From Phyllobacteriaceae bacterium UBA1940 (GTDB lineage: Bacteria; Pseudomonadota; Alphaproteobacteria; Rhizobiales; Rhizobiaceae), in NCBI GenBank assembly GCA_002336975.1, contig DDFA01000050.1, positions 272 to 12,758 of the forward strand: a DNA stretch of 12,487 nucleotides, in the 5' to 3' direction. Within the stretch, counting starts at the first letter, position 1; every line of letters starts with the position of its first letter. This document shows, one piece after another, positions 1-6,893 of the stretch. Below the pieces are notes generated by a model, which did not search any database, was not told the DNA's origin, and saw only the letters and a list, made by a program, of their open reading frames with translations. Made by a program: the position numbers and the translations under genes.

Positions 1-439
1 CGTAGTTCTCGACGTAGTTGGCGGTGTTGGGGTAGGAGCCATCGGTGACGATCTGCACCAGGGGTTCGCCGCCGCGCTGCGCCAGGCGTTGCTCGAAGTC
101 CTGCGGAATCACCACGTAGCCGCGCAGCTGGCCCGAGACGAGCTGCTCGGCCACTTCGCGACGGTCATGGGCGAAATGCGTTTTCAGAAAGCGCGTGCCG
201 GAAAACGCCGCACCCAGGGACTGCGCCGACGCGCCGGGTGACTCCAGCACCACGCCGACACGCACCGCCTTGGAATCGAGCGACACAGCATAGGCAAACA
301 GCAGCAGCAACACCACCGGCAGCACGAACGCGATCAACAGCGTCGAGGGGTCGCGCAGTGCCTGGTGGCTTTCCTTGGTGACCAGGGCGATGAGGCGGCG
401 CAGGTCAAAGCGGCGCACGTGCGGTGCAGCGGTGCTCAT
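1..439 (-). CDS. ybhS: YbhS-type ABC-2 exporter permease, N-terminal part
   Basis: Inner-membrane permease subunit of a YbhFSR-type ABC-2 exporter (multidrug/cation efflux in the known family). The gene runs off the left edge: 146 codons are present of about 375 in the family. After an ATG at 439 it shows a charged N-terminus (RRFDLRRLIALVTKE), the typical motif ALRDPSTLLIAF, one hydrophobic helix at about residues 32-52, then the start of the large external loop with RGYVVIP and VTDGSYPNTANY. These match my memory of E. coli YbhS (QIVRDPSSWLIA, RGLVVIP, ITDGSEPNTANF). The start overlaps the upstream ATPase stop as ATGA, so the two are translationally coupled. It belongs with the ATPase C-terminal part, not with the B12 genes, and probably comes from a different genome than positions after about 1100. 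Confidence 0.85.
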   Translation of the reverse strand, partial: MSTAAPHVRRFDLRRLIALVTKESHQALRDPSTLLIAFVLPVVLLLLFAYAVSLDSKAVRVGVVLESPGASAQSLGAAFSGTRFLKTHFAHDRREVAEQLVSGQLRGYVVIPQDFEQRLAQRGGEPLVQIVTDGSYPNTANYVENY

Positions 440-1197
440 GTGGCGGCCTCCAGTTCACGGTCGGCGGACTCGACCAGATGAATGAAGGCATCCTCCATGG
501 TCGGGTCGGGGCGCTCGGGGCTGACGGCCATGCGCTTGAGTGCGTCGGGCGTATCCAGCGCAATCAATTGCGCACGCGACAGCATGGCCACGCGGTCGCA
601 GTATTCGGCCTCGTCCATGAAATGGGTGGTGACCATGATGGTCACGCCCTTGCGCGCCAGGCCGTTGATGTGGGTCCAGAATTCGCGCCGGGTGATCGGA
701 TCGACGCCCGAGGTGGGCTCATCGAGAAACAGCACGGGCGGCCGGTGCATCAAGGAGCAGGCCAGCGCCAGGCGCTGCTTGTGCCCCAACGGCAACCCAT
801 CGGGCGTGGCGGACAGCCAGCCGCCCAGATCGAAGGTGGCGATCATTTCCGCTATGCGCTCGCGCCGGGTGTTGCCTTCCAGCCCATAGACGCCGGCCGA
901 GAATTCCAGGTTCTGTTGCACCGAAAGCAGGCCGTAGAGCGAAAACTTCTGCGCCATGTAGCCGAGTCGGCTCTTGGCTGCGCTGGTGGCGCGGCGCAGA
1001 TCGTGCCCCACCACTTGTGCCTCGCCCGCAGTGGGCTTGAGCAGGCCGCACAGTATCTTGAAGGTGGTGGATTTGCCGGCGCCGTTGGGCCCGAGCAGGC
1101 CGACGACCTCGCCGGGTTCAAGCCGCAGCGACAGCGGCCCGACGACCGGCGAACCGCCGAGGCTGACAGTCAGGTCGCGCGCCAGCAGTCGGGTCAC
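436..1197 (-). CDS. Chimeric ABC ATPase: BtuD N-terminus joined to YbhF C-terminal domain
   Basis: An open frame of 253 aa that reads as one ABC ATPase but is built from two families. Start: GTG at 1197 overlapping the btuC stop as GTGA; a longer frame from 1230 lies inside btuC. Residues 1-35 (VTRLLARDLTVSLGGSPVVG..., EPGEVVGLL) are what a BtuD/FecE-type importer ATPase looks like and sit where btuD is expected. From residue 45 on (TFKILCGLLKPTAGEA, LGYMAQKFSLYG, LPLGHKQRLALACSLMH, VLFLDEPTSGVDP, VTTHFMDEAEYCDR, PDPTMEDAFI) it matches the second nucleotide-binding domain of YbhF, a two-domain protein of about 580 aa. Walker A is at 36-44, Q-loop Gln83, the YbhF-type degenerate signature LGHKQ at 137-141, Walker B at 155-160, H-loop His192. 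The first YbhF domain is absent. The protein is probably not real as assembled; each half is genuine. Confidence 0.85.
   Translation of the reverse strand: MTRLLARDLTVSLGGSPVVGPLSLRLEPGEVVGLLGPNGAGKSTTFKILCGLLKPTAGEAQVVGHDLRRATSAAKSRLGYMAQKFSLYGLLSVQQNLEFSAGVYGLEGNTRRERIAEMIATFDLGGWLSATPDGLPLGHKQRLALACSLMHRPPVLFLDEPTSGVDPITRREFWTHINGLARKGVTIMVTTHFMDEAEYCDRVAMLSRAQLIALDTPDALKRMAVSPERPDPTMEDAFIHLVESADRELEAAT
1063..1101. other. Breakpoint between B12 operon and ybhF sequence
   Basis: The change from BtuD-like to YbhF-like protein falls in the codons for GLLGPNGAGKSTT (minus strand, 1101 down to 1063). This Walker A stretch is conserved in almost all ABC ATPases, so two unrelated genes can share a run of identical bases here. 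Such a shared run is the usual cause of false joins in assembly and of template switching. It is also a plausible site for real homologous recombination. Confidence 0.75.
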
Positions 1198-2183
1198 AAC
1201 GCCTCCCGCCGGGTGCGCATCACCAGCCACAGGAAGAACGGCGCGCCGATCAGCGCGGTCAGCACGCCGACATTGATCTCGCGCGACGGGATGACGATGC
1301 GCGACGCGACGTCGGCGGCCAGCAGCAGCGCCGAGCCGCCGAGCGCCGAGGGCAAAAACACCGAGCCCGGCATGCGGTCGGTCAGCGGCCGCACCAGATG
1401 CGGCACCACCAGGCCGACAAAGCCGATCGCGCCGGCCACCGCCGTCGCCGCGCCGACGCTCAGCGCCACGCCGGCGACGACCAGCAGCCGGGTGAGGCGC
1501 AGATCAACGCCAAGGCTCGCCGCCGCCTCCTCGCCCAGCGTCAACGCGTCGAGCGCGCGCAGCGACATGAACATGAGGAGCAGACCGGCGGCGATCAGCG
1601 GCAGCGCGATCCAGACATGGGTCATCGACCGGTCTTTCAGCGAGCCGAGCAGCCAGAAAATGATCTCGTAGCTGGCGAACGGATTGGGCGACAGGTTGAG
1701 CGCCAGCGAGGTCAGCGCGCCGGCGAGGCTGGACAAAGCCACGCCCGCCAGGATCAGCGTCAGGGTGGAGCCGGAGCGCGCCGCGATCGCCAGGAGCACG
1801 ATGACCGAACAGGCCGCGCCAAACAGCGCGCCGGCCGGCAGGACGTAGATCGAGGCCCCGGCGAGGCCGCTGTAAAACACCGCCACCGCGCCGAGCGAAG
1901 CGCTGGCCGAGACGCCGATCAGGCCGGGCTCGGCCAGCGGATTGCGCAAAAATCCCTGCAGCGCCGCGCCGCCGGCGCCCAGCGCCAGGCCGATGGCCAG
2001 GCCGAGCAGCGCCCGCGGCAGGCGGATCTCGCGCAAAATGATCGCGGCGGCGCCGTCGCCGCCTGAAAACAGCGCACGAAGGCTCTCGGCCGGGCCGTAG
2101 CCCGCCGGGCCGGTCAGCAGCGACAGCACAAAGAACAGCAGCGCCGCAGCGCCAAGCAGAAGGATCAGCGCCGCGCGGCTCAT
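1194..2183 (-). CDS. btuC: Vitamin B12 ABC transporter permease BtuC (FecCD family)
   Basis: Inner-membrane channel subunit (329 aa, normal for the family) that takes cobalamin from BtuF into the cytoplasm with energy from BtuD. About ten hydrophobic helices run through the whole sequence. Family motifs: EIRLPRALLGLAIG at 52-65, GAALQGFLRNPLAEPGLIGV at 72-91, the cytoplasmic coupling loop TLGEEAAASLGVD at 215-227, and GAIGFVGLVVPHLVR at 251-265. The ATG at 2183 overlaps the btuF stop (ATGA), and its own stop overlaps the next GTG (GTGA). FecCD permeases also serve ferric siderophores and heme. The B12 assignment rests on the upstream cobalamin riboswitch and the BtuB-type receptor in the same operon. 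As assembled, its ATPase partner is replaced by an exporter domain. Confidence 0.9.
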   Translation of the reverse strand: MSRAALILLLGAAALLFFVLSLLTGPAGYGPAESLRALFSGGDGAAAIILREIRLPRALLGLAIGLALGAGGAALQGFLRNPLAEPGLIGVSASASLGAVAVFYSGLAGASIYVLPAGALFGAACSVIVLLAIAARSGSTLTLILAGVALSSLAGALTSLALNLSPNPFASYEIIFWLLGSLKDRSMTHVWIALPLIAAGLLLMFMSLRALDALTLGEEAAASLGVDLRLTRLLVVAGVALSVGAATAVAGAIGFVGLVVPHLVRPLTDRMPGSVFLPSALGGSALLLAADVASRIVIPSREINVGVLTALIGAPFFLWLVMRTRREAL

Positions 2184-3055
2184 TGGACCGCACTCCCTTT
2201 GCAGGGGAGCGTCCCGGCGCGCGCCGCCGCCAGCGCCTTCACCGCCTCGACCACGAACGGCCCGCCGCAGGCGAGCGAACCGGCCGGCACGCGGATTTTC
2301 AGGGTCGACGCCGGCAGAGCGCGCAGCGCCGGATGGCTGGCGATCTGGTCGGCGAGCGACGGCGCATCGGCCATGATGTCCGGCAGCACGACGATGTCGG
2401 GCGCGTCCTTGACCAGAAGCTCGAGCGGAAACGGCGTCATGCCGGCAAAACCCTGCTCGGCGGCGATGTTGACCAGCCCGGCCGCCTGCATCGCCGAATC
2501 CATCAGCGTGCCGGTTCCCAGCGCAATGCCGTTCTGCTCATAGGCGAGCGCCCGCACGGGTCTTGCGCATTGCGGCGGTGCGACGCCAGCAAGAGCAGTC
2601 TCCATGCCGGACGCAAGTTGCGCAGCTTTGGCCCCGGCCCCCAGCAATGCGCCCATGCGGCGGATCTCGGCGGGAACCGATATTACGCTCTGGACATAGG
2701 TGAATTCCTCGACCCGGTAGCCGAGGCGGCGCAGGACTTGGGTCGTGTTGTGCAATGAGAATTGCCCGGTCACCACCAGGTCGGGCGTCGCCGCGATCAC
2801 CTCTTCGGCCAGACCGCGATTGCGCGGCAGGTCGCCGGCGAGGTTCTTGTGAAACGACAGATGCGGATCGTCGGCCAGCGCCGACACCGAAATCAACTGT
2901 CCGGGCTTCGCCAGCAGCATGGCCAGCTGGTCGGTGCACACGTTGAGCGACATCACCCGCGCCGGCCCGGCGGCCAGCGCGGGAGCATGGAACGCGGCCG
3001 CAACCGAAAGGACCGCCGCGAGGCGGAACCCTTTCGCCGCGGCCGCCGGGCGCAT
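2180..3055 (-). CDS. btuF: Periplasmic cobalamin-binding protein BtuF-like
   Basis: Substrate-binding protein of the B12 importer (291 aa), captures cobalamin in the periplasm and delivers it to BtuC. A Sec signal peptide covers about residues 1-28 (cut after PALA). Then come features of the PF01497 periplasmic-binding fold: ARVMSLNVCTDQLAMLL at the start of lobe 1, ADDPHLS, ATPDLVVTGQFS, the long linking helix around PAEIRRMGALLGAG, and lobe 2 with APDIVVLPDIMAD. The ATG at 3055 shares one base with the btuB stop (TGATG), and the stop overlaps the btuC start, so all three are coupled. There are four cysteines in the mature part; no lipobox, so it should be soluble. A siderophore- or heme-binding role is possible from the family alone, but riboswitch and receptor favour B12. 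Confidence 0.87.
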   Translation of the reverse strand: MRPAAAAKGFRLAAVLSVAAAFHAPALAAGPARVMSLNVCTDQLAMLLAKPGQLISVSALADDPHLSFHKNLAGDLPRNRGLAEEVIAATPDLVVTGQFSLHNTTQVLRRLGYRVEEFTYVQSVISVPAEIRRMGALLGAGAKAAQLASGMETALAGVAPPQCARPVRALAYEQNGIALGTGTLMDSAMQAAGLVNIAAEQGFAGMTPFPLELLVKDAPDIVVLPDIMADAPSLADQIASHPALRALPASTLKIRVPAGSLACGGPFVVEAVKALAAARAGTLPCKGSAVQ

Positions 3056-4974
3056 CAGAACTTTGCCTTGAAGCCGGCGTAGACAGAAGCGCCCTTGGCG
3101 CCATAGCCTTTCACCAGCTCGTATTTCTGATTGAGAAGGTTCTCGCCGCGCAGGTAAATCTCCGTCTTTTCAGTCGGCTGGTAGGCAACCTTCGCATCGA
3201 GCAGGAAGTAGTCCTTCAAGGGCACGTCCTTAAACGCGCCATAGGTCGGGCTGATCCTGTCGGTAACGCCGACCACGGCGTGTCCGGTCGCGGTGACAGA
3301 CCATTTTTCGGCCGGACGCACCGTCGCCGACAGAAGGAACTCGTGCTCTGGAATGCGCGGACGCGGCTTGCCGTCCGGCTGTTCGGTATGGGTGTAGGTG
3401 TAAGACGCCACCAGATCGAGCCACTCGGTCGCGGCCCAGTTCGCTGACGCCTCGATGCCGCGCCGGCGCGTCACACCGGTTGTCTGTTCATAGGACGAAC
3501 TGGCGTAGCTGTAGTCGATCAGGTTCTGCGTATCGAGCTGGAAATAGGTCAGATCGGTCGTCAGCCGGCCGTCGAACCATTTCCGTTCGACGCCGACGTC
3601 GAAGCCGATGCTTTCTTCCGGCAGCAACGTGGGATTGCCGGTGCCGAACGGAGCATAGAGTTCATAGAGGCTCGGCGCACGGAAACCGGTGCCAAACGAC
3701 GCGTGGAAGCGCGTGTCCCAGTCGGGCACGACATAGGCGCCGCTGAACCGGTAGGTTCCGTAGCCGCCAAAGACGCTGTGCTCGTCATGGCGGTACGCGC
3801 CGGTGAGCGTCAGGTTCTCGACCGGTTTGAGCGACAGCTGGCTCCAGACGCCGGCGATCGAGAAATCGTCCGATGTGTTGGTGCCGTAATTGTCGGTGAC
3901 ATCGGCCTGCTGGCGCTCGTAGTCGGCGCCGAATTGAAGCGTCGCCCAGTCGGTGAAATCGAACGCGCCTTGATAGTCGGCCTTTTGGCGCGTGCCGACA
4001 TAGTTGGCGGTAAACGGCCCGAAACCGCTGACGATGGTCAGGTCGCGGTCGATGTTGAACATCTGCGCCGAAAACGTATTGCGGAAGCGGCCGTCCAGAA
4101 GATCGAGGTTGAAGCCGGCGCGGCCGGCAAGCTGCCTCGATTTTCCGTGATTGAGATTGTTGTCTTTCGGCGGGTTGCCGCTGTCGTCGAAATCGCCGCT
4201 CGAATTGATCATCAACGCCGATCCGAACACCGAAAACATGTCGTTGAAGCGGTATTCGCCAGCAAACGTCCCGGAGATGTTGCGGTATCCGTCGGCTTCA
4301 AGGCGCGCCGGATTGAGATCGAGCGGGGCGGCGCCATTGGTTCTTGCCGCCGAAATGCCGTCCGTCGTCAGGCCGTTGAGTGTGAACGCCGCCTTGCCGT
4401 TTTCGCCGGCGGCAGTCAGCGCGTAGCCGCCGCGCGCGGTATTGCGCGAACCGTATTCGGCGGTGACCTCGTGCTCGACGCCGGGTTCGATGCCTTCAAT
4501 CGTTGAAATGCCGATGACACCGGCCACCGCGTCAGACCCATAGAGGGTCGACTGCGACCCCTTCAGCACCTCGATCGAACGGATGCCGCCGGCCATCAGG
4601 TGCTGGAACGAAGTCTGCACCTGGGTCGAGGTCGGATCGGAAATGTCGATGCCGTTGAACAGGGTCTTGATGTATTTCTTGTCGGCGCCGCGCATCGAGA
4701 TGCTGGCCTCCTGCCCCATTCCGCCCGGCGAGGCGACATGGATGCCGGGCACGGCGGCGAGATAATCGAGTGCGGTCGGTTTCGACTGCCTGTCGATCTC
4801 CTCCTTGGTTACCTTCTCGACCTTGGAGCCGACCTTGGCCTTGTCGGTCGGGATGCGGTTGGGCGTCACCACCACTTCGCCGATGTCGATTTCCTGCGCC
4901 GATGCTGGCGCGGCGACCGTCAGCGCCAGCGCCGAGACGGCCAGTCCGTGGATGAATGCATTCGAATTTCCCAT
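3055..4974 (-). CDS. btuB: TonB-dependent vitamin B12 receptor BtuB
   Basis: Outer-membrane receptor (639 aa) that imports cobalamin using TonB/ExbBD energy. Signal peptide at about residues 1-26 (cut after APASA), TonB box region IDIGEVVVTPNR at 29-40, plug domain at about 45-158 with SISMRGADKKYIKTLFNGI and the plug-end hallmark LKGSQSTLYGSDAVAGVI at 137-154. A 22-strand barrel follows, with FGTGFRAPSLYELYAP and GVTRRRGIEASANW, and the last residue is Phe (AGFKAKF), as needed for barrel assembly. The start at 4974 is chosen for the G-run GGGGGGA four bases upstream and for the signal peptide directly after it. In-frame ATGs further up (MDRRSRGDT, MNIPPAS) lie in the riboswitch leader and are less likely. 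First gene of the operon. Confidence 0.93.
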   Translation of the reverse strand: MGNSNAFIHGLAVSALALTVAAPASAQEIDIGEVVVTPNRIPTDKAKVGSKVEKVTKEEIDRQSKPTALDYLAAVPGIHVASPGGMGQEASISMRGADKKYIKTLFNGIDISDPTSTQVQTSFQHLMAGGIRSIEVLKGSQSTLYGSDAVAGVIGISTIEGIEPGVEHEVTAEYGSRNTARGGYALTAAGENGKAAFTLNGLTTDGISAARTNGAAPLDLNPARLEADGYRNISGTFAGEYRFNDMFSVFGSALMINSSGDFDDSGNPPKDNNLNHGKSRQLAGRAGFNLDLLDGRFRNTFSAQMFNIDRDLTIVSGFGPFTANYVGTRQKADYQGAFDFTDWATLQFGADYERQQADVTDNYGTNTSDDFSIAGVWSQLSLKPVENLTLTGAYRHDEHSVFGGYGTYRFSGAYVVPDWDTRFHASFGTGFRAPSLYELYAPFGTGNPTLLPEESIGFDVGVERKWFDGRLTTDLTYFQLDTQNLIDYSYASSSYEQTTGVTRRRGIEASANWAATEWLDLVASYTYTHTEQPDGKPRPRIPEHEFLLSATVRPAEKWSVTATGHAVVGVTDRISPTYGAFKDVPLKDYFLLDAKVAYQPTEKTEIYLRGENLLNQKYELVKGYGAKGASVYAGFKAKF

Positions 4975-4977
4975 AGT

Positions 4978-5025
4978 ATCCCCCCGGCTGCGCCGGTCCA
5001 TTGCCTCAACTGACGCTGGAGGGAT
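4978..5025 (-). promoter_or_regulatory. btuB Shine-Dalgarno and candidate anti-SD pairing
   Basis: On the minus strand the SD is GGGGGGAT (4985-4978). ATCCCTCC at 5025-5018 can pair with it along all 8 bases (seven Watson-Crick pairs, one G-U). A small CCGG/CCGG hairpin (loop CGCAG) lies just inside the loop. This is what a translational expression platform of a B12 riboswitch looks like: the ligand-bound state would hide the SD. Seen by eye; no folding was run. Confidence 0.5.
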
Positions 5026-5105
5026 GTTCATGTCCTGCCAGCGATGACCTATGCCACCGCTGTTGACACAGCCCCGGAAGCTCCCCGCAACCGGAAGGTG
5101 ACGTT

Positions 5106-5275
5106 CAAGGCAGGTCTCCTGGCTTGCGGTTCGACGGCGCGTTCGCCTTCCCGGGTTCTCCCAGTGGCTTTGTGAACACGCCTCACCGCTCACAGTTGCG
5201 GGGGCAGCTGCGGTTTCGGGCCTGGCCCGTTCCGCATTCCCTTTTCATCCGCGCTCGCGCGCGAAAACCTTGGAC
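5106..5275 (-). promoter_or_regulatory. Cobalamin (adenosylcobalamin) riboswitch
   Basis: Aptamer in the btuB leader. Read on the minus strand it shows the conserved parts in order: AGGTTTTCGC (5270-5261), GGGAATGCGG, AAACCGCAGCTGCCCCCGC then AACTGTG (around 5216-5191), the kissing-loop GCCACTGG (5168-5161), GGGAAGGCG, and the B12 box AAGCCAGGAGACCTGCC (5125-5109). Ligand binding normally lowers btuB expression. It explains why the downstream FecCD-type transporter should carry B12 rather than iron. About 130 nt of leader separates the B12 box from the btuB start, leaving room for the expression platform. Confidence 0.97.
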
Positions 5276-5281
5276 GGATTT

Positions 5282-5310
5282 GTCGTAGCAAGTCGGCGGC
5301 GGCCGGTCAA
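5282..5310 (-). promoter_or_regulatory. Candidate housekeeping-sigma promoter of the btu operon
   Basis: On the minus strand, TTGACC (5310-5305), a 17-base spacer, then TACGAC (5287-5282). The expected transcription start is near 5275, directly ahead of the first riboswitch bases. The -35 matches 5 of 6 consensus bases, the -10 only 3 of 6. The exact placement relative to the riboswitch raises the likelihood. Confidence 0.6.
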
Positions 5311-5648
5311 CGAAACCCGCGGCGGAGCAGGCCCCGCCAAATCAGATGAAGAAGCCGCCAAGATCGGCCGCAAACTTGATTGGTTTACAATAGGTTAATT
5401 CGCCTCATAAGAAGGCAAATATTCGCCCGGCGTGAGGCAAACGCCACATCCTTGGGCCGGCCGCCCATTTTCTGGTCATGCGAGCGTCACATTTCCGCAA
5501 CACGGCGATGACGACCGTCGCCGCAACGCTGCAATCGCTGCTCGCGCCGCTTGCGCAACGAATCGGCTTTCGCCATGAAATATTCAACAGCCGGGCCGGG
5601 ACGCTCCGAATCGGCAAAATTGTCGAACTATCCATCTGGAGAATTCTC
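5311..5648. other. Intergenic region between divergent btu operon and porin
   Basis: No credible gene is seen here; open frames that cross it are leader readings of the porin frame or antisense. It holds an AT-richer patch at about 5371-5423 with TACAAT at 5386-5391 (a good -10 without a clear -35). TTTA-N7-TTAA at 5384-5398 is one mismatch from a CtrA site. A hairpin GGCGT/ACGCC is at 5429-5445, and a short hairpin GGGC/GCCC followed by TTTT is at 5454-5471. The porin promoter must lie here, but none is convincing. Confidence 0.5.
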
Positions 5649-6782
5649 ATGAACATTCGTGGCCTCCTCCTCGGCACCGCAGCGGCGCTGGTCGCCGTGT
5701 CGAGCGCCCGCGCGGCAGACGCCGTGATGGCTCCCGAGCCTGAGCCGGTCGAATATGTCCGCGTCTGCGACGCATACGGCGCAGGCTTCTTCTACATCCC
5801 CGGCACCGAGACCTGCCTGCAGATTTCCGGCTATGTCTGGTACCAGATCGGCGCGACCGACGATGACGGCGCCGTGACCAAGACCGGCAATTACTGGGCT
5901 TTTGCAGCGGACGGCTGGAACAAGTCGGTGCGCGCCCGCGTCAATTTCGACGCCCGTTCGGAAACCGAATGGGGCACGCTGCGCTCCTACATCCGCCTGC
6001 AGGCCGACTGGAACGGCGCCGGCGACGGCCCGGTTGCGGTCGACCAGGCCTATATTGAACTCGGCGGCCTGCGCATGGGCTACACCGAATCGGCCTGGGC
6101 CGAGACGGTCAACTCGATCTCGAGCTACGGCTCGCACACCTGGGGCGGCCTCTATTACGGCTACCAGCAGCGCGCCCTGATCCAGTACAACTTCTCGTCG
6201 AACGGCCTGTTCGGCACCCTGTCGCTGGAAGACGACGCCCTGGCGGGCGACGGCTACATGCCCGACATCGTCGCGCTGCTCGGCTATGAAGGCGGCTGGG
6301 GCGCGGTGTGGGCCCGCGTCGGCTACGACGAGAGCTTCGACGGCACGCCGCGCGGTGCGCCGTTCATCGGCAACAACAATGGCGGCTTCGCGGCTTCGAT
6401 CGGCACCCAGATCAACGTCCCGAATGCGCCCGGCTCCTCCTTCCGCCTGATCGGCTACTATGCCGACGGCGACCATCAGTATGGCGCTGGCTCCAACTTT
6501 ACCCGCTACGCCACGATGGGCAATTCGGAATGGTCGGTTCTGGCCTCCTACTACCACCAGTTCAACGAGAAGTTCGGCGCCTCGGTCGGCGTGCAGTATT
6601 TCAACGACTTCTACAATGCCGGCACCGATGTCGGCACCGGCCTCGACGGCTGGAGCGCGGACCTTGGCCTGGTCTGGACCCCGATCACCAATTTCGAGGT
6701 CCGCACCGAGGTCAACTACGACAAGGTCGAGACCCTCGACGGAACGGTTTCGGGCTACCTGCGCTTCACGCGTTTCTTCTGA
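5649..6782 (+). CDS. Rhizobiales general porin (Omp2b/RopA-like, Porin_2 family)
   Basis: Outer-membrane trimeric diffusion porin, 377 aa. Signal peptide MNIRGLLLGTAAALVAVSSARA (1-22). The mature N-terminus has the family signature VEYVRVCDAYGAGFFYIPGT then ETCLQISGYVWYQIG, with the conserved cysteine pair Cys40/Cys56. Next come short beta-strand motifs such as SVRARVNFDARSETEWGTLRSYIRLQ, VDQAYIELGGLRMGYTES and WSADLGLVWTPITNFEVRTEVNYDKV. The chain ends GYLRFTRFF with a C-terminal Phe. The ATG at 5649 is preferred because GGAGA sits six bases upstream and the signal peptide starts there; the open frame extends upstream to 5478 without a signal peptide. Codon use looks highly biased, as for an abundant protein. 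It is followed by a strong terminator, so it is probably monocistronic. Confidence 0.93.
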   Translation: MNIRGLLLGTAAALVAVSSARAADAVMAPEPEPVEYVRVCDAYGAGFFYIPGTETCLQISGYVWYQIGATDDDGAVTKTGNYWAFAADGWNKSVRARVNFDARSETEWGTLRSYIRLQADWNGAGDGPVAVDQAYIELGGLRMGYTESAWAETVNSISSYGSHTWGGLYYGYQQRALIQYNFSSNGLFGTLSLEDDALAGDGYMPDIVALLGYEGGWGAVWARVGYDESFDGTPRGAPFIGNNNGGFAASIGTQINVPNAPGSSFRLIGYYADGDHQYGAGSNFTRYATMGNSEWSVLASYYHQFNEKFGASVGVQYFNDFYNAGTDVGTGLDGWSADLGLVWTPITNFEVRTEVNYDKVETLDGTVSGYLRFTRFF

Positions 6783-6806
6783 TCGGTCCAACGACCGCAT
6801 CATCAA

Positions 6807-6834
6807 AACCCGGCGGGCGACCGCCGGGTTTTTT
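6807..6834 (+). terminator. Rho-independent terminator of the porin gene
   Basis: A perfect 10-bp stem AACCCGGCGG / CCGCCGGGTT (6807-6816 with 6821-6830), with a GCGA (GNRA-type) tetraloop and an unbroken run of Ts to 6834. It lies 24 bases after the porin stop. Confidence 0.95.
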
Positions 6835-6835
6835 G

Positions 6836-6864
6836 TTGGCGAAGCCGGCCGGACATGATCTACG
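6836..6864 (+). promoter_or_regulatory. Weak candidate promoter of the aminotransferase
   Basis: TTGGCG (6836-6841), a 17-base spacer, then TCTACG (6859-6864). Matches are 4/6 and 3/6, so this is weak. A transcript from here would begin near 6871, which fits the ATG at 6894 and not the one at 6855. Confidence 0.25.
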
Positions 6865-6893
6865 GTTTCGGCAATCGGGTCAGGGCCATTTTG

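Noticed and set aside
436..1197. A normal BtuD ATPase completing the B12 transporter
   Set aside because: Only the first about 44 residues fit; the rest has YbhF-specific KFSLYG, LGHKQ and THFMDEAEYCDR motifs and is followed by ybhS.
424..1671. Plus-strand open frame of 415 codons opposite the ABC transporter genes
   Set aside because: Antisense to the ATPase and btuC, with no recognisable domain; the second half is Ser/Arg/Ala-rich shadow sequence.
1194..4974. Ferric siderophore or heme uptake operon
   Set aside because: The FecCD and PF01497 families allow it, but the cobalamin riboswitch and BtuB-type receptor in the same transcript favour B12.
4975..5193. Longer BtuB start at 5193
   Set aside because: This extension translates through the cobalamin riboswitch and its B12 box, and would bury the signal peptide 73 residues in.
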